Source of the DNA: Flavobacterium sp. IMCC34852 | GTDB lineage: Bacteria > Bacteroidota > Bacteroidia > Flavobacteriales > Flavobacteriaceae | Length of the DNA: 64,000 nt | Assembly: GCF_030643905.1 (NCBI RefSeq) | Contig: NZ_CP121446.1 | Coordinates: forward strand, 2,046,001-2,110,000 | Direction of reading: 5' to 3' | Part shown: positions 52,312-60,515 of the stretch, in pieces | Position numbering within the stretch: position 1 is the first letter of the stretch | How the letters are laid out: each line of letters begins with the position of its first letter | Made by a program: the position numbers and the translations under genes | The notes under the pieces: generated by a model | The model's input: only the letters and a program-made list of their open reading frames with translations | The model's database searches: none | What the model was told of the DNA's origin: nothing

Positions 52312-52600
52312 TAACTTTGTATTGTTACCACTTGTTAAAGTAATCATGATAAGAGACAATCTAAGTTTATTGGTAGTATTCGACTATAGTAATGCACTTT
52401 CAAAAAAACTTCCGATAACAATTATATTGATAAAAACAAGAATCTACTCTCTGTTGGCTATTTGAATGAAAAAGGAAAGGCTGATGAAGTCAAAACAGAC
52501 CAAGTAGTTCTTGACAAATTAATTGTTGTGAAGTCTCACTATATTTCATGTTTTGTTGGGAAAGCCCGGGCACTTGTGTTCGGGTTTTTGTTTTTAAGCA
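52312..52600 (+). other. Orphan transcription unit with a broken reading frame
   Basis: A 433-bp spacer (52203-52635) holds a -7 box TAACTTTG at 52312-52319 and a terminator at 52561-52590, yet no intact gene. An ATG at 52346 opens a 39-codon frame; at the A7 tract about 52399-52406, a one-base shift would join it to a second frame that reads on through LSVGYLNEKGKAD and VVKSHYISCFVGK. A degraded gene, a small RNA, or chance are all possible. Confidence 0.3.
52561..52590 (+). terminator. Intrinsic terminator of the orphan unit
   Basis: AAGCCCG (52562-52568) pairs with CGGGTTT (52581-52587) with one G-T pair and an inner CAC/GTG stem; T-run follows. Confidence 0.7.
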
Positions 52601-52606
52601 TAAAAA

Positions 52607-52629
52607 AAACCTCAAAAAAATTGAGGTTT
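52607..52629 (-). terminator. Intrinsic terminator of the ferredoxin gene
   Basis: AAACCTCAA (52607-52615) pairs with TTGAGGTTT (52621-52629). On the minus strand a T-run (complement of 52602-52609) follows. It is 7 bp past the ferredoxin stop. Confidence 0.8.
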
Positions 52630-52635
52630 ACAATA

Positions 52636-52986
52636 TTATTCGTTGTGTAAAAAAGACTGTCTGTTGAGTAACGTTTCTTCACTTTCCACATGATTATCAT
52701 CGGGTACGCAACAATCCACCGGACAAACGGCTGCACATTGCGGTTCTTCGTGAAAACCTTTACATTCGGTACATTTACCGGGAACTATATAATAAATATC
52801 ATCCGATAGAGGTGTTTGAGCTGCATCTGCATCAACTTCGCTTCCATCGGGTAAAACAACTTTGCCTCTTAACTTGGTTCCGTCTTTATAACGCCAATCG
52901 TCAGCACCTTCGTAAATAGCAGTATTTGGACATTCGGGTTCACATGCACCACAGTTGATACATTCGTCTGTTATTATGATTGCCAT
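52636..52986 (-). CDS. 4Fe-4S dicluster ferredoxin
   Basis: A 116-residue electron carrier. Cluster one has Cys9, Cys12, Cys15 and Cys19 ([12 protein letters not shown]); cluster two uses Cys72, Cys75, Cys84 and Cys88, with extra Cys92 and Cys93 (KCTECKGF...[10 protein letters not shown]). The middle (about 25-70) is the insertion usual for the Bacteroidota YfhL-like group. It carries low-potential electrons, perhaps to the LuxC-like reductase that diverges from the same 62-bp spacer, though NADPH is the donor in known LuxC systems. Confidence 0.92.
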   Translation of the reverse strand: MAIIITDECINCGACEPECPNTAIYEGADDWRYKDGTKLRGKVVLPDGSEVDADAAQTPLSDDIYYIVPGKCTECKGFHEEPQCAAVCPVDCCVPDDNHVESEETLLNRQSFLHNE

Positions 52987-53000
52987 AGCTAATTTTTAAT

Positions 53001-53018
53001 TAATTTTGCGCAAAATTA
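53001..53018. promoter_or_regulatory. Perfect 18-bp palindrome containing two divergent -7 boxes
   Basis: TAATTTTGCGCAAAATTA is its own reverse complement. Read on the plus strand it offers TAATTTTG toward the LuxC-like gene (start 53049), with ATTG at 52979-52982, 18 bp upstream. On the minus strand it offers TAATTTTG toward the ferredoxin (start 52986), with CTTG (complement of 53039-53042) 20 bp upstream. Confidence 0.65.
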
Positions 53019-53048
53019 CAATCAAAACCATTCATAAACAAGCTACTG

Positions 53049-54107
53049 ATGTTACAAATCGAGAAAAAAAAATGTTTTGTTGAATTAGGAAAGTTTTTAA
53101 ACCAATTTTCTTTGGAAGAAAACAGTAAAAACGAGACAGTTTTACACAATGACTTGTTCTTCGATAGTTTTGTGGATTTAATTCATTTGTCGCAATCACA
53201 CAATGGTTGGTTTACACCTGAGCAGGTTTATCATTCGGTTCAATCTTGGGCGAAAGCTTTACAGGAAGAGAATTTGAACCAATGGTTATCAAATTACGAT
53301 TTCTCTAAAGTACAGCCAAAAACCGTTGGTCTTATACTCGCCGGAAATATTCCGTTGGTTGGTTTTCACGATTTTCTATCCGTATTGATTTCCGGACATA
53401 AAGTTTTGGTAAAGACTTCTTCCAATGACCAACATTTAATCAAATTTTTGGCCCAATATTTAATTGCGGTCAATTCCGAAATTGAAAACTTTATCACTTT
53501 TACCGATGGTAAATTAGAAAACTTCGATGCCGTAATCGCTACCGGAAGTAACAACACGGCTCGTTATTTTGAGTTTTATTTTAAAGACAAACCGAGTATC
53601 ATTCGCAAAAATCGAAACTCAGTTGCGGTTTTAACTGGAGAGGAAAGGCGGGAAGATTTGGTACAATTAGGAGAAGACATTTTTAGATATTTTGGTTTGG
53701 GTTGCCGAAATGTTTCCAAATTATTTGTTCCGAAAGATTACGATTTCCAACCCTTCTTTCAAGCAATTTACGAATACAAAGACGTGATTTTTTACGAAAA
53801 ATATTCCAACAACTACGACTATAACAAAGCCGTTTTCTTAATGAGTAACTTTAAGTTATTGGATAACGAGTTTTTAACTTTAAAAGAAGATACGAGCTAC
53901 GCCTCGCCTATTTCTTCGGTTTTTTATGAATTCTATGAAAATATAGAAGACCTCAGAAAGCAATTGGAAAACGATGCCGAGCAGATTCAGTGTGTTGTTT
54001 CTAAAAATGCTATACCGAAAAGTATACCTTTTGGTAAAACCCAACAACCGGAGCTTTGGGATTATGCAGATAATGTAGATACATTAGAATTTTTATTGCA
54101 AATCTGA
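53049..54107 (+). CDS. Acyl-CoA reductase, LuxC-like
   Basis: A 352-residue protein of the LuxC/acyl-CoA reductase family (aldehyde dehydrogenase fold). The conserved stretches are VGLILAGNIPLVGFHDFLSV (about 93-112), VATGSNNTARYFE-like NAD loop (about 163-174), and the catalytic Cys219 in FGLGCRNVSKLF. The enzyme reduces an acyl-CoA or acyl-protein to aldehyde. There is no luxAB or luxD nearby, so bioluminescence is not suggested. It is divergent from ferredoxin and followed by serC on the same strand after a 132-bp spacer. Confidence 0.9.
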   Translation: MLQIEKKKCFVELGKFLNQFSLEENSKNETVLHNDLFFDSFVDLIHLSQSHNGWFTPEQVYHSVQSWAKALQEENLNQWLSNYDFSKVQPKTVGLILAGNIPLVGFHDFLSVLISGHKVLVKTSSNDQHLIKFLAQYLIAVNSEIENFITFTDGKLENFDAVIATGSNNTARYFEFYFKDKPSIIRKNRNSVAVLTGEERREDLVQLGEDIFRYFGLGCRNVSKLFVPKDYDFQPFFQAIYEYKDVIFYEKYSNNYDYNKAVFLMSNFKLLDNEFLTLKEDTSYASPISSVFYEFYENIEDLRKQLENDAEQIQCVVSKNAIPKSIPFGKTQQPELWDYADNVDTLEFLLQI

Positions 54108-54239
54108 TTGAAAGATTCCTAATAAATGTTATAAACTAAAACGTTTTCGTTAATAACATAGCCTTATTATTGCGGAATTTTAACCGGTTATTTTAGCCCT
54201 ATTTCCGAAATTTGCACTTTAATTTTTTGGAAATTGATC

Positions 54240-55337
54240 ATGAAAAAACACAACTACAGCGCCGGACCTTGCATATTGCCACAAGAAGTTTTTGAAAAAT
54301 CGGCTCAAGCCGTTTTGGATTTTAACCATTCAGGTTTGTCCTTATTAGAGATTTCACACCGAAGCAAAGATTTCGTTGCCGTTATGGAAGAAGCCAGAGC
54401 TTTGGTCTTAGAACTTCTAGGTTTGGAAGGCAAAGGTTATCAAGCTTTGTTTTTACAAGGTGGTGCGAGTTTAGAGTTCCTAATGGTTCCCTACAACTTA
54501 ATGAAAGTTGATGGCAAAGCCGCTTATTTAGATACCGGAACTTGGGCCAACAACGCCATTAAAGAAGCCAAATTGTTTGGAGAAACCGTAGTGGTAGCTT
54601 CGTCAAAAGAGCAAAATTACAATCATATTCCAACCGATTATACGATTCCTACTGATGCGAGTTACTTTCACTGTACGAGTAACAATACCATTTTTGGAAC
54701 ACAAATGAAGTCATTCCCAAAAACTGATGTACCGGTAGTTTGTGATATGAGTTCGGATATCTTTTCGCGCAGTTTAGACTTCTCTCAATTCGACTTAATT
54801 TATGCCGGAGCTCAGAAAAATATGGGTGCCGCGGGAGCAACATTGGTTGTGGTGAAAGAAGAAATCCTTGGGAAATCAGGCAGAACGATTCCGAGTATTT
54901 TAGATTATGAAAAACACATTAAGGCGGAAAGCATGTACAATACTCCGGCCGTTTTTGCGGTTTACACTTGTTTGCTGACATTGCAATGGTTGAAAAACCA
55001 AGGCGGCATAGCAGCGATTGAAAAAGTAAACGAAGCCAAAGCCAATTTGCTTTACAGCGAAATCGACAGAAATCCGTTGTTCATTGGCACCGCCAATCCT
55101 GCTGACAGAAGTTTTATGAATGCCACTTTCCTATTGGTCAATCCTGAGCATCAGGAAACGTTTGACAAAATGTGGAAAGCAGCCGGAATTTCTGGATTGC
55201 CTGGTCATCGTTCTGTTGGTGGTTACCGAGCTTCGATGTACAATGCTTTGCCTTTGGAAAGTGTACAGGTTTTAGTCGATGTGATGAAAGAATTAGAGGT
55301 CGTTTACAACAATCAATCTCAGTTAGCAGAGAAATAA
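54240..55337 (+). CDS. serC: Phosphoserine aminotransferase
   Basis: A 365-residue class V PLP enzyme that makes phosphoserine from 3-phosphohydroxypyruvate and glutamate in serine synthesis and also serves vitamin B6 synthesis. Key parts: NYSAGPCILP (N-terminus), LLEISHRSKDF, LQGGASLEF, HCTSNNTIFG, and DLIYAGAQKNMGAAG with the PLP lysine in the AQKN element. The C-terminal SGLPGHRSVGGYRASMYNA is standard. serA follows 94 bp downstream, after a dispersed repeat. I use the ATG at 54240; a TTG at 54234 is also in frame. Confidence 0.96.
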   Translation: MKKHNYSAGPCILPQEVFEKSAQAVLDFNHSGLSLLEISHRSKDFVAVMEEARALVLELLGLEGKGYQALFLQGGASLEFLMVPYNLMKVDGKAAYLDTGTWANNAIKEAKLFGETVVVASSKEQNYNHIPTDYTIPTDASYFHCTSNNTIFGTQMKSFPKTDVPVVCDMSSDIFSRSLDFSQFDLIYAGAQKNMGAAGATLVVVKEEILGKSGRTIPSILDYEKHIKAESMYNTPAVFAVYTCLLTLQWLKNQGGIAAIEKVNEAKANLLYSEIDRNPLFIGTANPADRSFMNATFLLVNPEHQETFDKMWKAAGISGLPGHRSVGGYRASMYNALPLESVQVLVDVMKELEVVYNNQSQLAEK

Positions 55338-55393
55338 TAGCCCGGATTGAAGCGAGCTACCGTGTAGCGCGGAAAGCCGGATTAAGCTCCTAA
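55338..55393. repeat. Dispersed GC-rich repeat, copy 3
   Basis: It begins TAGCCCGGATTGAAG and ends GCTCCTAA, with TACCGTGTAGCGCGG in the middle. It starts on the base right after the serC stop. See copies at 19236-19316 and 37601-37668. Confidence 0.78.
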
Positions 55394-55431
55394 AAAAACA
55401 ATTTAAAATTTAAAATTCACAATTTATAATA

Positions 55432-56394
55432 ATGAAAGTATTAGCCAACGACGGAATTTCAAAAAGCGGCATTCTGGCTTTAGAAAAAGGTGGTTTTGAA
55501 GTAATCACCACCAAAGTAGCACAAGAGCAAGTTGCCAATTATGTGAATGCCAACAACATTTCGGTGGTTTTGGTTCGCAGTGCGACTAAAGTTAGAAAAG
55601 ACATTATTGATGCTTGTCCGGGATTGAAAATCATTGGTCGCGGTGGCGTTGGAATGGACAATATTGATGTGGATTATGCTCGCAGCAAAGGCATTCATGT
55701 GATTAACACACCGGCTTCTTCTTCGGAAAGTGTGGCCGAATTGGTGTTTGCACACTTATTTACAGGCGTTAGATTTTTACATGATGCCAACAGAAATATG
55801 CCTTTGGAAGGCGATACCAACTTCGACGGTTTGAAAAAAGCTTATGCGAACGGCATCGAATTAAGAGGTAAAACTTTGGGTATTATTGGATTTGGAAGAA
55901 TTGGTCAGGCTGTCGCCAAAATGGCCTTAGGTCTTGGGATGAAAGTAATTGCTGCTGATAAATTTGTTGACAAAGCGGAAGTAAAAGTTGATTTCTATAA
56001 TGGTCAGTTTATCAATGTAGAATTTGAAACCGAGCCTTTGGAAGATGTTATCAAACATTCTGATTTTATTACACTTCACGTTCCGGCTCAAGACGGTTAT
56101 GTGATTGGTAAAGAAGAATTTGAATTGATGAAAGACGGCGTTGGGATTGTAAACTGTGCTCGTGGTGGTGTGATTGATGAAGTAGCTTTGGTAGAAGCTT
56201 TGGATAATGACAAAGTATTATTTGCCGGTTTAGACGTTTTTGAAAACGAACCGACTCCGGAAATCCAAATCCTTATGCATACTAAGATTTCGTTAACGCC
56301 TCATATTGGTGCGGCGACTTTGGAAGCACAAGATAGAATCGGAACCGAATTGGCTGAGCAAATTATTAGTTTGTTGAAAGCTGAGAAAGTTTAA
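55432..56394 (+). CDS. serA: D-3-phosphoglycerate dehydrogenase
   Basis: A 320-residue NAD-dependent 2-hydroxyacid dehydrogenase. It has the substrate lid region GRGGVGMDNIDVDYARSKGI (about 71-90), the NAD Rossmann motif LGIIGFGRIGQAVAK (about 148-162), HVPAQDGYVIG, NCARGGVIDE with the catalytic Arg, and TPHIGAATLEAQ with the catalytic His. It lacks the C-terminal ACT domain of long SerA types, so serine feedback is probably absent. Position after serC supports the serine-pathway role over generic 2-hydroxyacid reduction. Confidence 0.92.
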   Translation: MKVLANDGISKSGILALEKGGFEVITTKVAQEQVANYVNANNISVVLVRSATKVRKDIIDACPGLKIIGRGGVGMDNIDVDYARSKGIHVINTPASSSESVAELVFAHLFTGVRFLHDANRNMPLEGDTNFDGLKKAYANGIELRGKTLGIIGFGRIGQAVAKMALGLGMKVIAADKFVDKAEVKVDFYNGQFINVEFETEPLEDVIKHSDFITLHVPAQDGYVIGKEEFELMKDGVGIVNCARGGVIDEVALVEALDNDKVLFAGLDVFENEPTPEIQILMHTKISLTPHIGAATLEAQDRIGTELAEQIISLLKAEKV

Positions 56395-56414
56395 ATCCTA
56401 AAAAATATAATTGG

Positions 56415-56436
56415 AGCCATACTGAAAAGTGTGGCT
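56415..56436 (+). terminator. Intrinsic terminator of serA
   Basis: AGCCATACT (56415-56423) pairs with AGTGTGGCT (56428-56436) over a GAAA loop with one G-T pair, followed by a T-run. Confidence 0.85.
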
Positions 56437-56505
56437 TTTTTATTTTAACATATTGACAATACAATGTTTGAGGCGTTTTGTGTAATTTTATGAAAAATTG
56501 AAGCG

Positions 56506-56937
56506 ATGAAAACTTTAGTATCAATTGGGTTTCTACTATTGGTTATTATAGGCTGTAACAGTTCTAAAACAATTGTTGGTGCGAATGATAATAGCATGGC
56601 CAAAGTTTCGGATACGGTTAAAATTGCCAATGACAGTTTGGAATATGAAGTGATTATTATAGATCCCGGTTTTAGTTCATGGCTTGCCGGAAGAGCCAGA
56701 CCCAGAGGTTATTTTGAAGAGAGTTATTTTGAAATAAAAAACCGAATCTACGTAGCAGAATGGAATCGAAGAGCGATGTTGCCGATGCAGTACAATCCGA
56801 ATTTATACGAAATGCAAATAAATTATGAGCCAAATATTCATTATGGATACGAAGTCAACTATTTGATTTACAATTATTTTATTTACTTTCAAAACCGTTA
56901 CAATCAACAGTTGGCCGGATTTGTTCCGAAACAATAA
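56506..56937 (+). CDS. DUF6146 family lipoprotein
   Basis: A 143-residue lipoprotein (lipobox IGC, Cys17). The mature part has EYEVIIIDPGFSSWLAGRAR (about 45-64), SYFEIKNRIYVAEWNRRA (about 74-91) and YEVNYLIYNYFIYFQNRYN (about 116-134), the pattern I associate with DUF6146, a Bacteroidota outer-envelope family of unknown role. It is mono- or bicistronic with the next gene: a perfect promoter for that gene lies inside its last codons. Confidence 0.83.
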   Translation: MKTLVSIGFLLLVIIGCNSSKTIVGANDNSMAKVSDTVKIANDSLEYEVIIIDPGFSSWLAGRARPRGYFEESYFEIKNRIYVAEWNRRAMLPMQYNPNLYEMQINYEPNIHYGYEVNYLIYNYFIYFQNRYNQQLAGFVPKQ

Positions 56938-56950
56938 TCGTTTATCTTTG
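56920..56950 (+). promoter_or_regulatory. Consensus promoter inside the DUF6146 gene end
   Basis: TTTG at 56920-56923, exactly 19 bp, then TATCTTTG at 56943-56950: a full match to TTTG-N19-TAnnTTTG. It overlaps the stop region of the DUF6146 gene and drives the gene at 56965. Confidence 0.85.
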
Positions 56951-56964
56951 TAGAAAATCACCCT

Positions 56965-57285
56965 ATGGCAAGTTTTAAAGAACGCTGGAACATCAAATCA
57001 AATTGGCAAGTCTTTGTTATTTTGGTCGTTTTTGCGGTTACGGGTTCTACTTCGGCTTATCTTTCCAAACCGGTTTTGGAATTGTTCGGCATCGTAAAAG
57101 GCGATGTTTCTAATTGGATTTATTATCCTTTATATATCATTCTCATCTTCCCTATTTATCAGGTTTTGTTGGTTAGTTTCGGATTTATTTTCGGGCAGTT
57201 TACTTTCTTTTGGGCTTTTGAAAAGAAGATGTTGAAAAGTATGGGATTGGGTTTTTTGGTTCCCGATAAAAAAAGCCCCGAGTAA
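56965..57285 (+). CDS. DUF6787 family membrane protein
   Basis: A 106-residue protein with two or three hydrophobic segments (about 14-33, 52-72, 76-92). The opening SFKERWNIKSNWQVFVILVV and GFIFGQFTFFWAFEKKML are what I recognise as DUF6787, a Bacteroidota family without known function. It converges on folE with only a weak hairpin between the stops. Confidence 0.8.
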   Translation: MASFKERWNIKSNWQVFVILVVFAVTGSTSAYLSKPVLELFGIVKGDVSNWIYYPLYIILIFPIYQVLLVSFGFIFGQFTFFWAFEKKMLKSMGLGFLVPDKKSPE

Positions 57286-57332
57286 ATTAACACTCAGGAC
57301 TTTTTACCAAAATACTCAACTTAACTAAAATG

Positions 57333-58001
57333 CTATTTCTCTTTTATTAAATTAAAGAAATCATTTCTATTGTCTTTGTCATTGAAAATACCGCCGTATT
57401 GAATGGTAGAAGTGTAACTGGTTTCGTCTTCAATTCCTCTGCTGGAAACGCATAAATGCTTGGCTTCCATCACCACAATTACACTATCGGTATCTAAAAC
57501 CGATTTTAATTCGTTAAAAATCTGCATGATTAATCGCTCCTGTACTTGTGGTCTGCGCGAATAATAATCAACAATTCGGTTCAATTTTGATAAACCAATT
57601 ACTTTACCGCTGGAAACATAACCAATATGGGCTTTGCCTATGATAGGCAAAAAATGGTGTTCACAAGTGGAATTAAAACTGATATCGGCTTCCACCAACA
57701 TCTTGTCATATTGATAAGAGTTGTCAAAAACCGAAATTTTTGGTTTGTTGGCCGGGTTAAGTCCGGAGAAAATTTCGTCAATAAACATTTTGGCAACACG
57801 ATGAGGCGTTCCTCTCAAACTATCGTCTGTCATGTCTAAACCCATTTCCTCCATGATTTGATAGAAATGATGCTCGATGACTTTTTTCTTTTCTTCTTCT
57901 GATTTATCGAAGGCATCAGGACGAAGTGGTGTTTCTGCAGAAGTCATTTGATGATTGTCGCCTATCAGTTCAAATAATTCTTTTTCAATGGCTGTGTTCA
58001 T
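57333..58001 (-). CDS. folE: GTP cyclohydrolase I
   Basis: A 222-residue type IA enzyme that opens GTP to dihydroneopterin triphosphate, the first step of folate/pterin synthesis. The zinc ligands are Cys113 and His116 in STCEHHFLP and Cys184 in KHLCVSSRG. GTPHRVAKMF (about 64-73) and KVIGLSKLNRIVDYYSRRPQ (about 133-152) are family hallmarks. The length is standard. On the minus strand a TACATTTG box lies at 58025-58032, 24 bp upstream of the start. Confidence 0.95.
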   Translation of the reverse strand: MNTAIEKELFELIGDNHQMTSAETPLRPDAFDKSEEEKKKVIEHHFYQIMEEMGLDMTDDSLRGTPHRVAKMFIDEIFSGLNPANKPKISVFDNSYQYDKMLVEADISFNSTCEHHFLPIIGKAHIGYVSSGKVIGLSKLNRIVDYYSRRPQVQERLIMQIFNELKSVLDTDSVIVVMEAKHLCVSSRGIEDETSYTSTIQYGGIFNDKDNRNDFFNLIKEK

Positions 58002-58147
58002 AAGAATTAATTTTTTTTGTTTAACAAATGTAGTTAATAATTAAACAAAATAATTTTCTTAACACAACTTTATCATTTATTCAAGCATAAAAAAAATCGA
58101 TATCAATTTTTAAAACAAAATACTTTGTTACTTTGTGAAAAATTCAC

Positions 58148-58810
58148 TTGATGATAATTGCCAAAAAGATTCATAAATATTACGACAGTTTACACGTTTT
58201 AAAAGGTGTGGATTTGCACATAAAAAAAGGAGAGATTGTTTCCATTGTTGGTGCGTCAGGCGCCGGAAAAACAACCCTACTGCAAATCCTCGGAACGCTG
58301 GATAATGCTTCAAAATCTGATGCCACTTCATTAGAAATTAATGGTGAAAACATCCTGAAAATGAATGACAAAGCTTTATCTAAGTTTAGAAATTTGCACT
58401 TGGGTTTTATCTTCCAATTTCACCAATTATTACCCGAATTTACGGCTTTAGAAAATGTGTGTATTCCGGCCTATATCGCAGGCAAAGAAAAGAAGGAAAC
58501 CGAAGTTGAAGCCAAACGTTTACTGGATTATTTAGGCTTGTCAGAAAGAAGTCATCACAAGCCCAACGAACTTTCGGGTGGTGAACAACAACGTGTTGCT
58601 GTTGCTCGTGCCTTGATAAACAAACCGGCGGTAATTTTTGCCGATGAACCTTCAGGGAATTTGGATACCGTTTCGGCTGAGAATTTGCACCAATTATTTT
58701 TTAAGCTCAGGGAAGAATTTGGGCAAACCTTTGTCATTGTGACGCACAACGAAGAATTAGCCAATATGGCCGATAGAAAATTAGTCATGAAAGACGGCTT
58801 AATCGTTTGA
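58148..58810 (+). CDS. ABC transporter ATP-binding protein, LolD/MacB type
   Basis: A 220-residue ATPase with Walker A GASGAGKT (35-42), Q-loop [16 protein letters not shown], signature [15 protein letters not shown], Walker [13 protein letters not shown], and H-loop VTHNEEL. The LolD/MacB group works with an FtsX-like permease to move lipoproteins or drugs across the envelope. No permease is adjacent, so the partner must be encoded elsewhere. The start could also be the ATG at 58151. Confidence 0.92.
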   Translation: MMIIAKKIHKYYDSLHVLKGVDLHIKKGEIVSIVGASGAGKTTLLQILGTLDNASKSDATSLEINGENILKMNDKALSKFRNLHLGFIFQFHQLLPEFTALENVCIPAYIAGKEKKETEVEAKRLLDYLGLSERSHHKPNELSGGEQQRVAVARALINKPAVIFADEPSGNLDTVSAENLHQLFFKLREEFGQTFVIVTHNEELANMADRKLVMKDGLIV

Positions 58811-58814
58811 TGTT

Positions 58815-60515
58815 ATGGCGCTTATTCTAATTAGTTGGCTGTATGTTTTTTTCACTTCCATCACTTTAGGAATAGGGTTTGCCAAATTTTTTCAGATTAG
58901 ATCTTTCAGCATAGTCATTACCGGAATTCTGGGCTTATTCGGTGTGACGCTTTTAGCAAGCTCTTGGGCAATATTTGGTCCGATAAACATAGCATTTCAT
59001 ACTTTTTTGCTGATAACTTCAATGGTTCTTGGGTTTTATTTTAAAGCCGATTTAAATGAGATTATCAAAAGCACACGAACACAGTTTTCAGATTTTTCAG
59101 TATTGGTAAAAGTGCTTTTAAGTTTCAGCAGTGTTTTAATTTTAGCCCAAAGCGCCACTTTGCCTTTTATTGCAGACAACGAAACTTATTACCTTCAAAC
59201 CATCAAATGGCTCAACGAATACGGTTTTGTTCCCGGTTTGGCTAATTTGCACTTGTTTCTCGGACAAACCAGCGGTTGGCATATCACACAAAGCGTTTAC
59301 TCGTTTTCGTTTTTGTATGACAACTTTAATGATTTGAACGGATATTTGTTGCTAGTGGTAAACTTTTGGGCAATTCAAAAACTTCACTCCTATTTTACTC
59401 ACGGCAATCGATTGGATTTGGTTTTTGGTTTATTGCCATTAACTTATGTATTTCTATTTCAATTCGTTAGTGCTCCATCGCCAGATTTACCGGTTTATTT
59501 GATTGGATTTATAGTGTTTTCAATTTATTTGGATTCTCAAAAAGAGAATGTTTTAGAAAAGTTTAACCTCTTAACCGTTTTGGTGCTCTTTGCGGTTTAT
59601 ATCAAAATCACGGCTGTCGTACTATTGGTTTTACCATTCATTCTTTTGATAAAAAATAGGAGTGTATTGAGAAGCCAACTTGTTCAGATTCGGCTTTTGG
59701 GCGGATTGGTTTTATTTCTTTTTGTTATTAAAAATAGTATACTGACCGGCTATCCTTTTTATCCGTTGACCGTTTTGCCTTATTCAGGAGCAAATTATGT
59801 GGTGCCATTAGAAATCATAAATTATTTTTTTGGAGGAGAAATGATGCATTCGTTTTATATGGGATTTGGGTCTTTTGAAAAGGCTTCGTTTTTAGACTTC
59901 CTCAAGCAATATTTTTTGCACAACGGAATTGACAGTATTATTGGATTGACAACTGTATTCTTGTTGCTAATTTCACCTTTCATCATTTCAAAATATTATC
60001 CAAAACAAAAGATTCGTGATGTTTACTTTGCTTTTATTGCCTTATTGATATTACTTACTTTTAGTTCGCCTCAGTATCGCTTTTATGTTTATTTCACGAT
60101 TTTCTTCGGACTTATTTTCCTCTCGATTATAGTCACCAAAAAGAAACTTATCATGGGTTTACTTAGTTTGAGTTTACTGTTAGTTGCTGTTTTGATTTTT
60201 GTGCCAATGTCATTCAGTGCTTTGACACAGAACAAATTATTAGCCGAAAACAGTACGTTTCAAATAAAGAATGTCATTCATCCGAAACCAAACACAAAAG
60301 AAAAACTAGGTTATAATAAAGTTTCAAAAGAAAATCTCAACTACTACTCGCCTACCAAAACTGATTTATTTTGGATAACCGGAAACGGAACTTTACCTTG
60401 TGTAAATCAAGAACAATTGGAATATTTTGAAACCCATTTCCATGTCATTCCTCAATTGCGTGGCAAGATATTAAGCGAAGGTTTTTATGCCAAAAAAACG
60501 AAAGCCAATGACTAA
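58815..60515 (+). CDS. Large polytopic membrane protein (LIC_10190-like)
   Basis: A 566-residue inner-membrane protein with about 12 transmembrane segments. A periplasmic loop, FIADNETYYLQTIKWLNEYG (about 118-137), and HITQSVYSF follow the second helix group; this fits the LIC_10190 family, related in layout to PMT/ArnT glycosyltransferases of the GT-C fold. A C-terminal soluble tail (about 470-566) has ITGNGTLPCVNQEQ. Donor and acceptor are unknown. It starts 4 bp after the ATPase gene and overlaps the next gene by 8 bp. Confidence 0.75.
   Translation: MALILISWLYVFFTSITLGIGFAKFFQIRSFSIVITGILGLFGVTLLASSWAIFGPINIAFHTFLLITSMVLGFYFKADLNEIIKSTRTQFSDFSVLVKVLLSFSSVLILAQSATLPFIADNETYYLQTIKWLNEYGFVPGLANLHLFLGQTSGWHITQSVYSFSFLYDNFNDLNGYLLLVVNFWAIQKLHSYFTHGNRLDLVFGLLPLTYVFLFQFVSAPSPDLPVYLIGFIVFSIYLDSQKENVLEKFNLLTVLVLFAVYIKITAVVLLVLPFILLIKNRSVLRSQLVQIRLLGGLVLFLFVIKNSILTGYPFYPLTVLPYSGANYVVPLEIINYFFGGEMMHSFYMGFGSFEKASFLDFLKQYFLHNGIDSIIGLTTVFLLLISPFIISKYYPKQKIRDVYFAFIALLILLTFSSPQYRFYVYFTIFFGLIFLSIIVTKKKLIMGLLSLSLLLVAVLIFVPMSFSALTQNKLLAENSTFQIKNVIHPKPNTKEKLGYNKVSKENLNYYSPTKTDLFWITGNGTLPCVNQEQLEYFETHFHVIPQLRGKILSEGFYAKKTKAND

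Noticed and set aside
52462..52650. A 62-codon plus-strand frame after the TonB receptor gene
   Set aside because: It runs through a clear terminator hairpin and into the opposing ferredoxin gene; kept only as part of a possible broken unit, not as a gene.
53049..54107. Bioluminescence (lux) operon
   Set aside because: Only a LuxC-like reductase is present; luxA, luxB, luxD and luxE are absent and the neighbours are ferredoxin and serC.
57275..57305. Terminator between the DUF6787 gene and folE
   Set aside because: The stem AGCCCCGAGT/ACTCAGGACT has two C-A mismatches and overlaps a stop codon; too weak to call.
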